DNA of 64,000 nt from Rikenellaceae bacterium. GTDB lineage: Bacteria > Bacteroidota > Bacteroidia > Bacteroidales > Rikenellaceae. The notes beneath the pieces are model-generated. The model was not told the DNA's origin, did not search any database, and saw only the letters and a list, made by a program, of their open reading frames with translations. The DNA is taken from positions 62,001-126,000 of the forward strand of contig JAGBHC010000015.1 in the NCBI GenBank assembly GCA_017935625.1, read 5' to 3'. Below, in pieces: positions 38,703 to 48,172 of the stretch. Both the position numbers and the translations under genes were made by a program. The first letter of the stretch is position 1; each line of letters opens with the position of its first letter.

Positions 38703-38734
38703 TTTGGGAAATCCACCCCTTTTTACTACCTTTG
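38703..38734 (+). promoter_or_regulatory. Complete promoter TTTG-N20-TACCTTTG for carAB
   Basis: TTTG at 38703-38706, exactly 20 nt before TACCTTTG at 38727-38734, the canonical Bacteroidetes layout, 22 nt before the carA ATG. Confidence 0.8.
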
Positions 38735-38756
38735 CAACTCAGAAATTATTCTGAAC

Positions 38757-39851
38757 ATGTCTGAAAGAAAAACTGCGATTCTCGTCCTCGAGGACGGGAC
38801 ACAATTCAAGGGCTTCTCGTTCGGCGCCGACCGTTCCGTGTCGGGAGAGGTCGTATTCAACACCGCCATGATGGGCTATCCCGAATCACTCACCGACCCC
38901 TCTTACAGCGGACAGATTCTCGTTCTGACATACCCGCTGGTGGGCAACTACGGCGTGCCTCCCACGGAGACCGACCCCGAAACCGGCCTGCCCCGCTTCT
39001 TCGAGAGCGACCGCATCCACATCAAGGCGCTGGTGGTGGCCGACTACTCTTTCGAACACAGCCACTGGAACGCAGTCCGCAGCCTGGGCGAATGGCTCTC
39101 CGAACACGGTGTCCCGGCCATTTACGGAGTCGATACGCGGCAGATTACCAAAATCATCCGCGAAAAGGGCGTCATGCTCGGCAAAGTCGCCGTCGAGGGC
39201 TGCCCCGCACCCGAAGCGTTCACCGACCCCAACAAGGAGAATCTGGTCGCCGCAGTGAGCTGCACCGAACCGCAGAGCTACGGCCGCGGAAAATACCGAA
39301 TCGTGCTGGTGGACTGCGGATGCAAATACAACATCATCCGCTGCCTGCTGCGCCGCGACACCACCGTGGTGCGCGTGCCCTGGGACTACGACTTCTCGAC
39401 CCTCGACTACGACGGGGTGATGCTCTCCAACGGTCCCGGCGACCCGCAGATGTGCGCCGTCACGGTCGAAAACATCAAAAAGGCGATGGCCAAAGGCAAG
39501 CCCGTTTTCGGCATCTGCCTGGGCAACCAGCTGCTCTCGATAGCCGCCGGAGCCACCACCTACAAACTCAAATACGGACACCGCGGACACAACCAGCCGG
39601 CCCTGATGGTGGGAACCGACACGGCGGTCATCACCTCCCAGAACCACGGATTCGCAGTGGACACCCGGTCGCTGAACGAAGAGTGGGAACCCCTGTTCGT
39701 GAATCTCAACGACAACACCAGCGAGGGTATCCGTCACCGCAGCAAGCCCTTCTTCTCGGTGCAGTTCCACCCCGAAGCCACCAGCGGTCCGGTCGATTCG
39801 GAGTTCCTCTTCGATAGATTCATGGCCCAGGTGGCCGAATATGCCAAATAG
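38757..39851 (+). CDS. carA: Carbamoyl-phosphate synthase small (glutaminase) subunit
   Basis: 364 aa. N-terminal small-subunit domain (1-150: FNTAMMGYPESLTDPSYSGQ) and class I glutamine amidotransferase domain (about 170-364). Catalytic Cys in FGICLGNQLLSIA, His in FSVQFHPEATSGP with the Glu two residues on. Releases ammonia for CarB. Transcribed with carB from the promoter at 38703-38734. Confidence 0.98.
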   Translation: MSERKTAILVLEDGTQFKGFSFGADRSVSGEVVFNTAMMGYPESLTDPSYSGQILVLTYPLVGNYGVPPTETDPETGLPRFFESDRIHIKALVVADYSFEHSHWNAVRSLGEWLSEHGVPAIYGVDTRQITKIIREKGVMLGKVAVEGCPAPEAFTDPNKENLVAAVSCTEPQSYGRGKYRIVLVDCGCKYNIIRCLLRRDTTVVRVPWDYDFSTLDYDGVMLSNGPGDPQMCAVTVENIKKAMAKGKPVFGICLGNQLLSIAAGATTYKLKYGHRGHNQPALMVGTDTAVITSQNHGFAVDTRSLNEEWEPLFVNLNDNTSEGIRHRSKPFFSVQFHPEATSGPVDSEFLFDRFMAQVAEYAK

Positions 39852-39891
39852 GAGTTCGCTTCACTACTTTTTTATAAAACAGACGAAAAAG

Positions 39892-42800
39892 ATGGACAAG
39901 AATATCAAGAAAGTCATTCTGCTCGGTTCGGGCGCATTGAAAATCGGTGAAGCGGGCGAGTTCGACTACTCGGGCTCCCAGGCGCTCAAGGCGCTCAAGG
40001 AGGAGGGCGTCTACACCGTGCTCATCAACCCGAACATCGCCACCATACAGACCTCCGAGAACATCGCCGACCGGGTCTACTTCCTGCCCGTGACCCCCGA
40101 ATACGTGGAGCAGGTCATCGAGCGCGAGAAGCCCGACGGCATCCTGCTGGCCTTCGGCGGCCAGACCGCACTCAACTGCGGCGTGCAGCTCTACAAGAAC
40201 GGCACGCTGGAAAAATACGGCGTGCAGGTGCTCGGCACTCCGGTGCAGGCCATCATCGACACCGAAGACCGCGAGAAGTTCGTCGAAAAACTGGACGAAA
40301 TCGACGTCAAGACCATCAAGAGCGAAGCGGTGACCTCGGTGAGCGAAGCCAAACGCGTCGCGGCGCAGCTGGGCTACCCCATCATCATCCGCGCCGCCTA
40401 CACGCTGGGCGGCCTCGGTTCGGGCTTCTGCGACAACGAAGCGGAGCTCGAGACGCTGGCCAGCAAGGCCTTCACCTACTCGCCCCAGATACTGGTCGAG
40501 AAATCGCTCAAGGGCTGGAAGGAGGTGGAGTACGAAGTGGTGCGCGACCGCTACGACAACTGCATCACCGTCTGCAACATGGAAAACTTCGACCCGCTGG
40601 GCATACACACCGGCGAGAGCATCGTGGTGGCCCCCTCGCAGACGCTCACCAACGCCGAGTATCACAAGCTCCGCCAGCTGGCCATCAAGATAATCCGCCA
40701 CGTGGGCATCGTGGGCGAATGCAACGTGCAGTATGCCCTGGACCCCAACTCGGAGGACTACCGCGTCATCGAGGTGAACGCGCGACTGAGCCGCAGCTCG
40801 GCGCTCGCGAGCAAGGCCACGGGCTATCCGCTGGCTTTCGTCGCGGCGAAGTTGGGCCTGGGATACGGCCTGCACGAGCTGAAGAACTCGGTGACCAAAT
40901 CGACCACCGCCTGCTTCGAACCGGCCCTCGACTACATCGTCTGCAAGATTCCCCGCTGGGACCTGGGCAAATTCAAGGGCGTTTCGCGCGAGCTGGGCAG
41001 CAGCATGAAGTCCGTGGGCGAGGTGATGGCCATCGGCCGCAACTTCGAGGAGGCCATCCAGAAGGGTCTGCGCATGATAGGCCAGGGCATGCACGGCTTC
41101 GTGGCCAACAAGGAGCTGGCCGTGGAGGACATCGACGGCGCCCTGAGCCACCCGACCGACAAGCGCATCTTCATCATCGCCAACGCGCTCAAGGGCGGAT
41201 ACAGCGTGGACCGCATCCACGAACTGACCAAAATCGACAAGTGGTTCCTCTACAAGCTGCGCAATATCATCGACATCGAACATAAGCTGGAGACATTCTC
41301 CCAGGTGGAGCAGGTGCCCGATTCGCTGATGCTCGAAGCCAAGCAGCGGGGATTCTCCGATTTCCAAATCGCCCGCATGGTGCTCCACCCCGCCCCCGCC
41401 CGAATGGAGGAGTGCATCAAACAGGTGAGAGAGTACCGCAAGAGCCGGGGCATCACCCCCTACATCAAACAGATAGACACGCTGGCCGCGGAATATCCCG
41501 CCCAGACCAACTACCTCTACGTCACCTACAACGCCACGGAACACGACATCGACTTCCCGCAGGACGGCAAGAGCGTCATCGTGCTGGGTTCGGGAGCCTA
41601 CCGCATCGGCAGCTCCGTGGAGTTCGACTGGTGCAGCGTGAACGCAGCCAACACCATCCGGCAGAACGGCTACCGCTCCATCATGATAAACTACAACCCG
41701 GAGACCGTATCGACCGACTACGACACCTGCGACCGTCTCTACTTCGACGAGCTGACCCTGGAGCGCGTGCTCGACATCACCGACCTCGAAGTTCCGATGG
41801 GAGTCGTGGTTTCGACCGGCGGTCAGATTCCCAACAACCTCGCCATGCGGCTCCAGCAGGAGCACGTGCCCATCCTGGGCACTTCGGCCGAGGATATCGA
41901 CCGCGCCGAGGACCGTCACAAGTTCTCGAGCATGTGCGACGAGCTGGGCATCGACCAGCCCCGGTGGAGAGAGCTCACCACCATGGACGACATCTACAAG
42001 TTCGTGGACGAAGTGGGATTCCCGGTGCTGATACGCCCCTCCTACGTGCTCAGCGGCGCCGCCATGAACGTGGTGAGCAACCGCGGCGAGCTGGAACACT
42101 TCCTCACGCTGGCCACCAGCGTCTCGAAGCAGCATCCGGTGGTGGTGACCGAATTCATCGAGAACGCCAAGGAAATCGAAATCGACGCCGTGGCCAAGGA
42201 CGGCGAAGTGCTCATCTACGCCATCTCGGAACACGTGGAGTTCGCCGGCGTGCACTCGGGTGACGCCACCATGGTCTTCCCGCCCCAGAAGATGTATGTC
42301 GAAACCATGCGGCGCATCAAGAAAATCTCGCGTCAGGTGGCCCAGGGGCTGCACATCTCGGGACCGTTCAACATGCAGGTGATGGCCAAGAACAACGAAA
42401 TCAAGGTCATCGAGTGCAACCTGCGCGCCTCGCGCAGCTTCCCCTTCGTGAGCAAGGTGCTCAAGGTGAACTTCATCGAGATAGCCACGCAGGTGATGCT
42501 GGGCCTGCCGGTGGAGATTCCCCACAAATCGGCTTTCGAGCTCGACTACGTGGGCATCAAGGCGCCGCAGTTCAGCTTCTCGCGCCTGCAGAAGACCGAC
42601 CCCGTGCTGGGCGTGGAGATGTCCTCGACGGGCGAGGTGGGCTGCATAGGCGACGACTTCCACGAGGCGATTCTCAAGGCGATGGTCTCGGTGGGTTACG
42701 CCATACCCAAAAAGAACGTGCTGCTTTCGACCGGCGACTCCCGCTCCAAGGCCGACATGATTAGCGCCGCCCAGGCGCTCCAGGCCAAAGGCTACAAGCT

Positions 42801-43110
42801 CTACGCCACCAAAGGCACGGCCGACTTCCTCTTCCACAACGGAGTAAGCGCCGAGGTGCTCCACTGGCCCGACAGCGACATGAAGCCCAACACGCTGGAC
42901 TATATCAAGGAGAAGAAAATCGACCTGGTGATAAACATCCCCAAGAACCTCTCCGAAACCGAGCTCAACAACGACTACACCATCCGTCGCTCGGCCATCG
43001 ACTTCAACATCCCGCTCATCACCAATGCCCGGCTGGCCGCGGCTTTCATCCACGCATTCTGCCGCCTGGACAAGCAGGACATCAAGATAAAGAGCTGGAA
43101 CGAATATTAG
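39892..43110 (+). CDS. carB: Carbamoyl-phosphate synthase large subunit
   Basis: 1,072 aa. Two homologous ATP-grasp halves plus an allosteric MGS domain. N-terminal IKKVILLGSGALKIGEAGEF; the second half starts at about residue 555 with VIVLGSGAYRIGSSVEFDW. GGLGSG and ATP-grasp motifs such as IIRAAYTLGG and VLIRPSYVLSG are present. The C-terminal MGS domain (about 940-1072) includes the ATKGTADFL loop. Makes carbamoyl phosphate for pyrimidines and arginine. Starts 40 nt after carA; a 14-bp terminator follows. Confidence 0.98.
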   Translation: MDKNIKKVILLGSGALKIGEAGEFDYSGSQALKALKEEGVYTVLINPNIATIQTSENIADRVYFLPVTPEYVEQVIEREKPDGILLAFGGQTALNCGVQLYKNGTLEKYGVQVLGTPVQAIIDTEDREKFVEKLDEIDVKTIKSEAVTSVSEAKRVAAQLGYPIIIRAAYTLGGLGSGFCDNEAELETLASKAFTYSPQILVEKSLKGWKEVEYEVVRDRYDNCITVCNMENFDPLGIHTGESIVVAPSQTLTNAEYHKLRQLAIKIIRHVGIVGECNVQYALDPNSEDYRVIEVNARLSRSSALASKATGYPLAFVAAKLGLGYGLHELKNSVTKSTTACFEPALDYIVCKIPRWDLGKFKGVSRELGSSMKSVGEVMAIGRNFEEAIQKGLRMIGQGMHGFVANKELAVEDIDGALSHPTDKRIFIIANALKGGYSVDRIHELTKIDKWFLYKLRNIIDIEHKLETFSQVEQVPDSLMLEAKQRGFSDFQIARMVLHPAPARMEECIKQVREYRKSRGITPYIKQIDTLAAEYPAQTNYLYVTYNATEHDIDFPQDGKSVIVLGSGAYRIGSSVEFDWCSVNAANTIRQNGYRSIMINYNPETVSTDYDTCDRLYFDELTLERVLDITDLEVPMGVVVSTGGQIPNNLAMRLQQEHVPILGTSAEDIDRAEDRHKFSSMCDELGIDQPRWRELTTMDDIYKFVDEVGFPVLIRPSYVLSGAAMNVVSNRGELEHFLTLATSVSKQHPVVVTEFIENAKEIEIDAVAKDGEVLIYAISEHVEFAGVHSGDATMVFPPQKMYVETMRRIKKISRQVAQGLHISGPFNMQVMAKNNEIKVIECNLRASRSFPFVSKVLKVNFIEIATQVMLGLPVEIPHKSAFELDYVGIKAPQFSFSRLQKTDPVLGVEMSSTGEVGCIGDDFHEAILKAMVSVGYAIPKKNVLLSTGDSRSKADMISAAQALQAKGYKLYATKGTADFLFHNGVSAEVLHWPDSDMKPNTLDYIKEKKIDLVINIPKNLSETELNNDYTIRRSAIDFNIPLITNARLAAAFIHAFCRLDKQDIKIKSWNEY

Positions 43111-43132
43111 TCCGGACCCGCACACAACGCAA

Positions 43133-43168
43133 AGAGCGGGCCGCCCATCGGGCGGCCCGCTCTTTTTC
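43133..43168. terminator. Rho-independent terminator after carB
   Basis: 14-bp perfect stem with a 3-nt ATC loop (arms 43133-43146 and 43150-43163) and a T-run. An A-run on the left side makes it usable from the minus strand for the convergent zinc-ribbon gene. Confidence 0.88.
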
Positions 43169-43289
43169 TTCAGGGGTCTCGGTCGCGGATTTCCGGTCGC
43201 GGGCTCCGGACCGGCGAAAGAGGTCATTCACGCTCTCCTCCCCCCGCAATCCGGTCGTTCCTTCTCGTCCTCCGCAACTCGCAGACCGG

Positions 43290-44057
43290 CTACTGCTGCT
43301 CGGCCTCGTCGTGTGCGTCCGACACGAGAATGCGGCCGCAGTACTCGCACACGATAATCTTCTTGTTCTGTCTTACGTCGGCCTGACGCTGGGGCGGGAT
43401 ACGATTGAAACATCCGCCGCAGGCACCGCGCTTGATGGTCACCACAGCCAGTCCGTTGCGCACGTTGGAGCGGATGCGGGTGTAGGCGGTGAGCAGACGT
43501 TCGTCGATTTTCATACGCGCCTTGGCGTCCTGCTCCTTCAGCATCTCGATTTCCTTGGCGGTTTCGGCATCGATGCTGTCCAGTTCGGCCTGCTTCTGGG
43601 CCAGGTCGATTTTGCGGTCGGCAACGGCAGCCTCGGCGTCCTCGACCAGCTTCTTCTTGATTTTCACATCGGCCGAGTACTCCTTGAGACGCTTCTCGCA
43701 AAGTTCGATTTCGAGTTTCTGATACTCCACCTCCTTGCTGATGGCGTCGAACTCGCGGTTGTTGCGCACGTTGTTCTGCTGCTCCTCGTACTTCTTTATC
43801 AGGTCTTTGGCCTGCTCTATCTCTCTTTTGCGCTGTTTGGTGAGCTGGTTGAGCTCCTCGATTTCGGCCGTGATGTTGCCCACACGGGTGTTCAGACCCT
43901 CGATTTCGTCCTCGAGGTCGCTCACCTCGAGCGGGAGCTCGCCCTTGAGCTTGTTGATTTCGTCGATTTTGGAGTCAATCTTCTGCAACTCGTAGAGGGC
44001 GATGATTTTCTCTTCCATCGAATAATCGGCCTCGTTCGCTTTCTTTTGTACTGCCAT
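43290..44057 (-). CDS. Coiled-coil protein with C4 zinc ribbon (DUF164/CdsZ-like)
   Basis: 255 aa. A long antiparallel coiled coil (about 15-185, rich in E/K/L heptads) ends in a C4-type zinc ribbon: GACGGCFNRIP and IVCEYCGRILV. The family (zf-RING_7) is widespread and linked to RNA or DNA binding; the function is not settled. It starts 4 nt after nif3, in a MerR-nif3-zinc-ribbon run, which is common in Bacteroidetes. Confidence 0.92.
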   Translation of the reverse strand: MAVQKKANEADYSMEEKIIALYELQKIDSKIDEINKLKGELPLEVSDLEDEIEGLNTRVGNITAEIEELNQLTKQRKREIEQAKDLIKKYEEQQNNVRNNREFDAISKEVEYQKLEIELCEKRLKEYSADVKIKKKLVEDAEAAVADRKIDLAQKQAELDSIDAETAKEIEMLKEQDAKARMKIDERLLTAYTRIRSNVRNGLAVVTIKRGACGGCFNRIPPQRQADVRQNKKIIVCEYCGRILVSDAHDEAEQQ

Positions 44058-44061
44058 ATCT

Positions 44062-44859
44062 CTATACTAAATAATTTATCGGATTACGGGAATTCACACT
44101 CTTGTGGAGTGCAAAAGTAGGTATTTTTTTTCGAATTATATCAAACATCAGGTTAATTGCGCAATATTCGCTCTCGAAATGACCGATATCCGCCACTATC
44201 ATCCGGCCGTCGCCCTCCATGAAGTCGTTGTATCTGAAATCGGCGGCGATATAGAGTTCGGCCCCCCGCTCGCGGGCTGCGGCGATGAGCGAAGCCCCGC
44301 TGCCCGTGCACAGCGCCACCCGGCCCACCTGCGGCAGACAAAAGTCGCTGTGGCGCACGCACCGCACCGAAAGGCGCTCCATCGTCCTCCTCAGGAAAGC
44401 CTCGGGAGCCATCGGCGCAGGCAGGCTGCCTACCACGCCGAATCCCACCGGCTCGTCGGCCCCGCGCGACCGGCTCAGCAGAGACAGCTCTCCGATTCCC
44501 AACATCTCCGCCACCCGGTAGCTCATGCCTCCCGGCGCACTGTCGAGGTTGGTATGGCAGGCATAAAGCGCGACTCCCTCCCGCAGGGCCCGCTCCACCA
44601 GCCGCTCGACATAGTGCCGGCCGTTGAAACGTTTGAGGGGGTGAAAAATCAGCGGATGGTGCGAGATGACCAGTTCCGCCCCCAGCTCCCGCGCCTCGTC
44701 CAGCACGCTGTCGGTGACATCGACGCACAGCAGCGCGCTGCGCACCCGGCGGTCGTAGTCGCCCACCACCAGTCCCGAATTGTCGTAACCCTCCTGCAGG
44801 GCAAGCGGAGCGAACTGCTCCAACGCCGCCGTCACCTCCCGTATCGTCATATCTTCCAT
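44062..44859 (-). CDS. Nif3-like dinuclear metal-binding protein (DUF34)
   Basis: 265 aa, the short form without the PII-like insertion found in ~365-aa relatives. Family motifs: YDNSGLVVGD, VDVTDSVLDEA, LVISHHPLIFHP (two metal His), YACHTNLDSAPGG (metal His/Asp), DIGHFESEYCAINL (metal His/Glu near the C-terminus) and NPINYLV. Related to GTP cyclohydrolase-like folds and metal homeostasis; no reaction is firmly assigned. Coupled to the MerR gene upstream (3 nt) and the zinc-ribbon gene downstream (4 nt). Confidence 0.93.
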   Translation of the reverse strand: MEDMTIREVTAALEQFAPLALQEGYDNSGLVVGDYDRRVRSALLCVDVTDSVLDEARELGAELVISHHPLIFHPLKRFNGRHYVERLVERALREGVALYACHTNLDSAPGGMSYRVAEMLGIGELSLLSRSRGADEPVGFGVVGSLPAPMAPEAFLRRTMERLSVRCVRHSDFCLPQVGRVALCTGSGASLIAAARERGAELYIAADFRYNDFMEGDGRMIVADIGHFESEYCAINLMFDIIRKKIPTFALHKSVNSRNPINYLV

Positions 44860-44862
44860 GGT

Positions 44863-46086
44863 TTAAAACAAGGTCTGTTCGACTATCATCGGGCCGAGCT
44901 TGCCCTGGCTGTCGTCCTCTTTCTTGCGGGGACGCTGACGCACCGGACGCGGCTCCCCTCCGGCGGACGGCTCTTCCCCGCCCTCCGGCGAACTCTCCTC
45001 CGCAGCGTCCGGGGCCGGCTCCTCCGCTTCCGGGTCTTCGGACTCCGCGGCTCCGGTTTCCCCGGGGATTTCCGGACCGGAAGCCCCCGCCTCGTCCGCG
45101 GCACCGGCCGATTCCGTTTCGCCGGCCTCCCGGCCGGACGGCTCGTCGCCCGACGGACGGTATATCACCACTTCGGGCATCCCTTCGTCCATGACGCCTT
45201 CATCCATCTCCTCCCCGGCCTCAACATCCTCTTCGCCCTCGTCTTCCTCTTCGGCCTCTTCGTCTCCGCCATCCTCGTAACCGTCGTCCTCTTCGTCGTC
45301 CTCTTCGTCGTCCTCGCCCCCGTCGGCTTCGGCCTCTGTCTCCCGGCTCCCGTCCTGCGATTCGTTCTCGGACGCCTCCGGCTCTTCGCCGGCGTACCGC
45401 TCCCCGTCCGCCGGGCCGTATGCCTCCCCGGCTGCCGCCGCCTCGATTTCCCGCTCCAGCGCCTCCTGCTCCGCATCGGACCGGTCATCGGCCCACTCGC
45501 CGGCCTCCGCTTCCCACGCGGTCTCCGCCTGCGAACGCTCCCCCTCGTCGGAAAACGCCCCGGCAAACGCATCGGCCTCGGGCGCCTCCGCCCCGGCTTC
45601 CTCCCGTTCCTGTTCCTGCGCCGGCTCTTCCTCCTGCGTCTCGACGATAAGCTCTATCGGCACTTCGGGAAGCGGCTCGGCCTCGCTCCTCTCCGGCTCC
45701 GAGGGGACGGCATCCGCCTCCGAAACGGGCTCCTCGGCCACCACTTCGCCCTCCTCCCTGAGTTCGTTGCGAATCTCCAGCAGCAGGGCCCGCACCGACT
45801 GGAGACGCTCCATGAGCTCCATGTCGCGCTCCACCCCCTCGGTGCCCGCCTTCAGTTTGCGGGCCGCTCCGTCGAGAGTCATGCCCCGCTCCTTGACCAG
45901 ATGGTAGATGAGTTTGAGCGTATCGACATCCGCAGGGGTGAACATCCGGTTTCCCTTCTTGTTCTTATGGGGTTTGAGCATGTCGAATTTCTGCTCCCAA
46001 AAACGGATGAGCGAAGGATTCACATCCATCATCTCGGAGACTTCGCCCATCGAATAGTATATCTTTTTGCTGTTCGCCTCGGCCAT
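44863..46086 (-). CDS. MerR-family regulator with a long acidic low-complexity C-terminus
   Basis: 407 aa. The first ~110 residues are a MerR DNA-binding domain (YYSMGEVSEMMDVNPSLIRFW, wing RMFTPADVDTLKLIYHLV) and a coiled region (ERDMELMERLQSVRALLLEI). Residues about 115-385 are Glu/Asp/Ala-rich low complexity, with runs such as DDEEDDEEDD. The last residues (PMIVEQTLF) look conserved. Bacteroidales relatives are usually about 100-150 aa, so the extension is unusual. No metal or ligand pocket is seen. First gene of the MerR-nif3-zinc-ribbon run. Confidence 0.88.
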   Translation of the reverse strand: MAEANSKKIYYSMGEVSEMMDVNPSLIRFWEQKFDMLKPHKNKKGNRMFTPADVDTLKLIYHLVKERGMTLDGAARKLKAGTEGVERDMELMERLQSVRALLLEIRNELREEGEVVAEEPVSEADAVPSEPERSEAEPLPEVPIELIVETQEEEPAQEQEREEAGAEAPEADAFAGAFSDEGERSQAETAWEAEAGEWADDRSDAEQEALEREIEAAAAGEAYGPADGERYAGEEPEASENESQDGSRETEAEADGGEDDEEDDEEDDGYEDGGDEEAEEEDEGEEDVEAGEEMDEGVMDEGMPEVVIYRPSGDEPSGREAGETESAGAADEAGASGPEIPGETGAAESEDPEAEEPAPDAAEESSPEGGEEPSAGGEPRPVRQRPRKKEDDSQGKLGPMIVEQTLF

Positions 46087-46115
46087 AAACGTGCTGAAAA
46101 TTGAAGATTCCGTGT

Positions 46116-46123
46116 AAAGATAA
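46116..46123 (-). promoter_or_regulatory. Near-consensus -7 box TATCTTTA for the MerR-nif3 run
   Basis: Minus-strand TATCTTTA, one mismatch to TAnnTTTG, 30 nt upstream of the MerR start. Confidence 0.35.
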
Positions 46124-46161
46124 ATATAATTTTCGAAAAAAGAGTCGTTCGCCCCGACACA

Positions 46162-47520
46162 TCACCCTTTCACGATGCGCCAGCCGGGAGGAAGCATATT
46201 GTTGATTCTGCCGCCGATGCGCTTGGCCCAGCCGAGGGGCATCCCCCGATGGCAGACCAGATTGAGCCCCTCAGCAAACCGGTCGGCCGGGGCGCACTCC
46301 GCATGACGCAGATAGGCAATCGCCTCCTGCTCATCGAGTTCGGTCTCCGCCGCCGCATCGTGCCGCAGGTCGTGGAAGAGCGCCAGGCTCTGGTCGGGAC
46401 GCAGCCGTCCCTTGAAAATCGGCCCCATGCACACCCCCGAATGGATGACGGCCAGACTCCCCGCCAGCGCCCTCACCGCCGCGGCCTGCCCGGCATAAAA
46501 ACCGTAAACCGAATCGCCGATGCGCGAGAAAGCCATCTGCCCGGGCTGCGCCACCCACCGCTCCGCCTCCGCGGTCTCGACCCGCGAGAGCGACGCGAAG
46601 AGCTCCCGGCGGGCCCGGGGCACCTTGCCGTGCGCCCGGCCCTCGCCCTTGCGCAGTACGGCCGCGAAGAAACCTTCGCCGCGGATGCGTCCCGGATAGA
46701 AGCGGAAGGTGTTCACTCCGTTCACCTCGCCCCGCACCACGCCCCACGACTCGGGACACGCTATCTCCACGGGGTCGAACTCCACCCCCGCGACGAAATC
46801 CTCCAGCACCCGCTCGTTCTCCTCGCGGTTGAAGGTGCAGGTGCTGTATATCAACACGCCGCCCGGCTTGAGGGCCGGCCATATCGTTTCGAGTATCTGT
46901 CGCTGGCGGGCGGCGCACTGCATCACCCCCTGCTCGCTCCACTCGCCCCGGCTCTCGGGAGCCTTGCGGAACATGCCCTCGCCCGAACAGGGCGCATCCA
47001 CCGCCACCACGTCGAACCACTCGCGGTATTCGGCCAGGCGCACGGGGTCGTTGCAGGTGACGGCCACATTGCCCAGCCCCCACTTGCGGACGTTGTCGGC
47101 CAGCACCGAAGCCCGGTTGCGCACCACCTCGTTGGCCACCACCAGTCCGTCGAGCCCCACCAGCGAGGCATAGAGGGTGGTTTTTCCGCCCGGCGCGGCG
47201 CACAGGTCGAGCACCCGCGCCCCCTGCCGTTCGCCCACGGCGCTGCGGTAGAGGTGCTCCACGAACATGGAGCTGGCCTCCTGCACGTAATAGATGCCGC
47301 TCCAGAAAGCGGGGTCGAGGGTGAACTGCGGACGGCTGTCGAGGTAGAACCCGTAGCGGTTCCACGCCACGCCGTCCCCCTCGGGACGTTCGGCTGTCTT
47401 GTAGGGATTGAACCGCACGGAGGTCACCTGCGCAGGGGCGTCGAGAGCCCGGCACAGGGCCCGCCCCTGTTCGCCGAGGGCGGCCACGGTGCGTTCCACG
47501 AATCTCGAAGGCAGAGTCAT
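46162..47520 (-). CDS. RsmF/NOL1-NOP2-type rRNA cytosine-C5 methyltransferase
   Basis: 452 aa. SAM-binding motif I VLDLCAAPGGKTTLYA, the PCS motif DAPCSGEGMFRKAP and the second catalytic Cys in YSTCTFNREENE identify a C5-methyltransferase of the Nol1/Nop2/Sun group. A C-terminal region (about 320-452) with YGFYAGQAAAVRAL and HRGMPLGWAKRIGGRINNMLP resembles the RsmF PUA-like tail. Modifies 16S rRNA in relatives; the site here is not shown. Starts 13 nt after the dNK gene stop. Confidence 0.92.
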   Translation of the reverse strand: MTLPSRFVERTVAALGEQGRALCRALDAPAQVTSVRFNPYKTAERPEGDGVAWNRYGFYLDSRPQFTLDPAFWSGIYYVQEASSMFVEHLYRSAVGERQGARVLDLCAAPGGKTTLYASLVGLDGLVVANEVVRNRASVLADNVRKWGLGNVAVTCNDPVRLAEYREWFDVVAVDAPCSGEGMFRKAPESRGEWSEQGVMQCAARQRQILETIWPALKPGGVLIYSTCTFNREENERVLEDFVAGVEFDPVEIACPESWGVVRGEVNGVNTFRFYPGRIRGEGFFAAVLRKGEGRAHGKVPRARRELFASLSRVETAEAERWVAQPGQMAFSRIGDSVYGFYAGQAAAVRALAGSLAVIHSGVCMGPIFKGRLRPDQSLALFHDLRHDAAAETELDEQEAIAYLRHAECAPADRFAEGLNLVCHRGMPLGWAKRIGGRINNMLPPGWRIVKG

Positions 47521-47533
47521 CTTCCGGAACGCG

Positions 47534-48148
47534 TTATCGGCCGAGCGCGGCCTTTCGTTTGTCGATATGCTCCACGATGCGGTCTATCACCCCGGGATTG
47601 AGTATGAAGTCCTCCTTGTCCATATCCACGGTCAGCACCTCGCCCTGATAGATGTCCTCTATCCAGTGGTTGTACTTGTCGTTCAGACGCTGGAGGTAAT
47701 CCGCGTCGATGGACATTTCGTACTCCCGTCCGCGTTTGCGTATCTGGCTGACGAGCGTGGGGACGCTCGCCTTGAGATAGATGAGCAGGTCGGGCCGGGG
47801 GATGAGGTTCGACGAGAGCTCGAAAATCTTCATATAGGTGGCGAAGTCGCGGGAAGACATCAGCCCCATCTCGTGGAGATTGGTCGCGAAGATGTGGGCG
47901 TCTTCGTAGATGGTCCGGTCCTGCACCACGTTGCCCCGGTCGGAAAGCACCTCGACCGACTGCCGGATGCGGCTGCCGATGAAATAAATCTGAAGATTGA
48001 ACGACCACCGCTTCATGTCCTGATAGAAGTCGCCCAGATAGGGGTTGTTGCTCTCTTCGTAATAGGCCTTGGCATCGCACCTGCGGCACAGAATCTCCGT
48101 GAGGGAGGTCTTCCCGCTGCCGATGTTGCCTGCAATCGCAATATACAT
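47534..48148 (-). CDS. Deoxynucleoside kinase
   Basis: 204 aa, dNK/deoxyadenosine-deoxyguanosine kinase family. P-loop GNIGSGKTSLTE, the DRTIYEDAHIFATNL motif (DRS/ERD-type, substrate binding), LIYLKASVPTLVSQIRKRGR (LID Arg-rich loop). Phosphorylates deoxynucleosides for salvage; substrate specificity is not readable. Between the GH3 gene (24 nt upstream) and the methyltransferase gene. Confidence 0.92.
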   Translation of the reverse strand: MYIAIAGNIGSGKTSLTEILCRRCDAKAYYEESNNPYLGDFYQDMKRWSFNLQIYFIGSRIRQSVEVLSDRGNVVQDRTIYEDAHIFATNLHEMGLMSSRDFATYMKIFELSSNLIPRPDLLIYLKASVPTLVSQIRKRGREYEMSIDADYLQRLNDKYNHWIEDIYQGEVLTVDMDKEDFILNPGVIDRIVEHIDKRKAALGR

Positions 48149-48172
48149 AAATCGTCCGTTTTTAATTGTCAG

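Noticed and set aside
39820..43227. Very long minus-strand open frame opposite carA/carB (and a similar one at 6563-9175).
   Set aside because: Shadow frames of GC-rich genes: the plus-strand products are clear CarA/CarB and GalM/aminotransferase, and the shadow translations are low-complexity with no domain.
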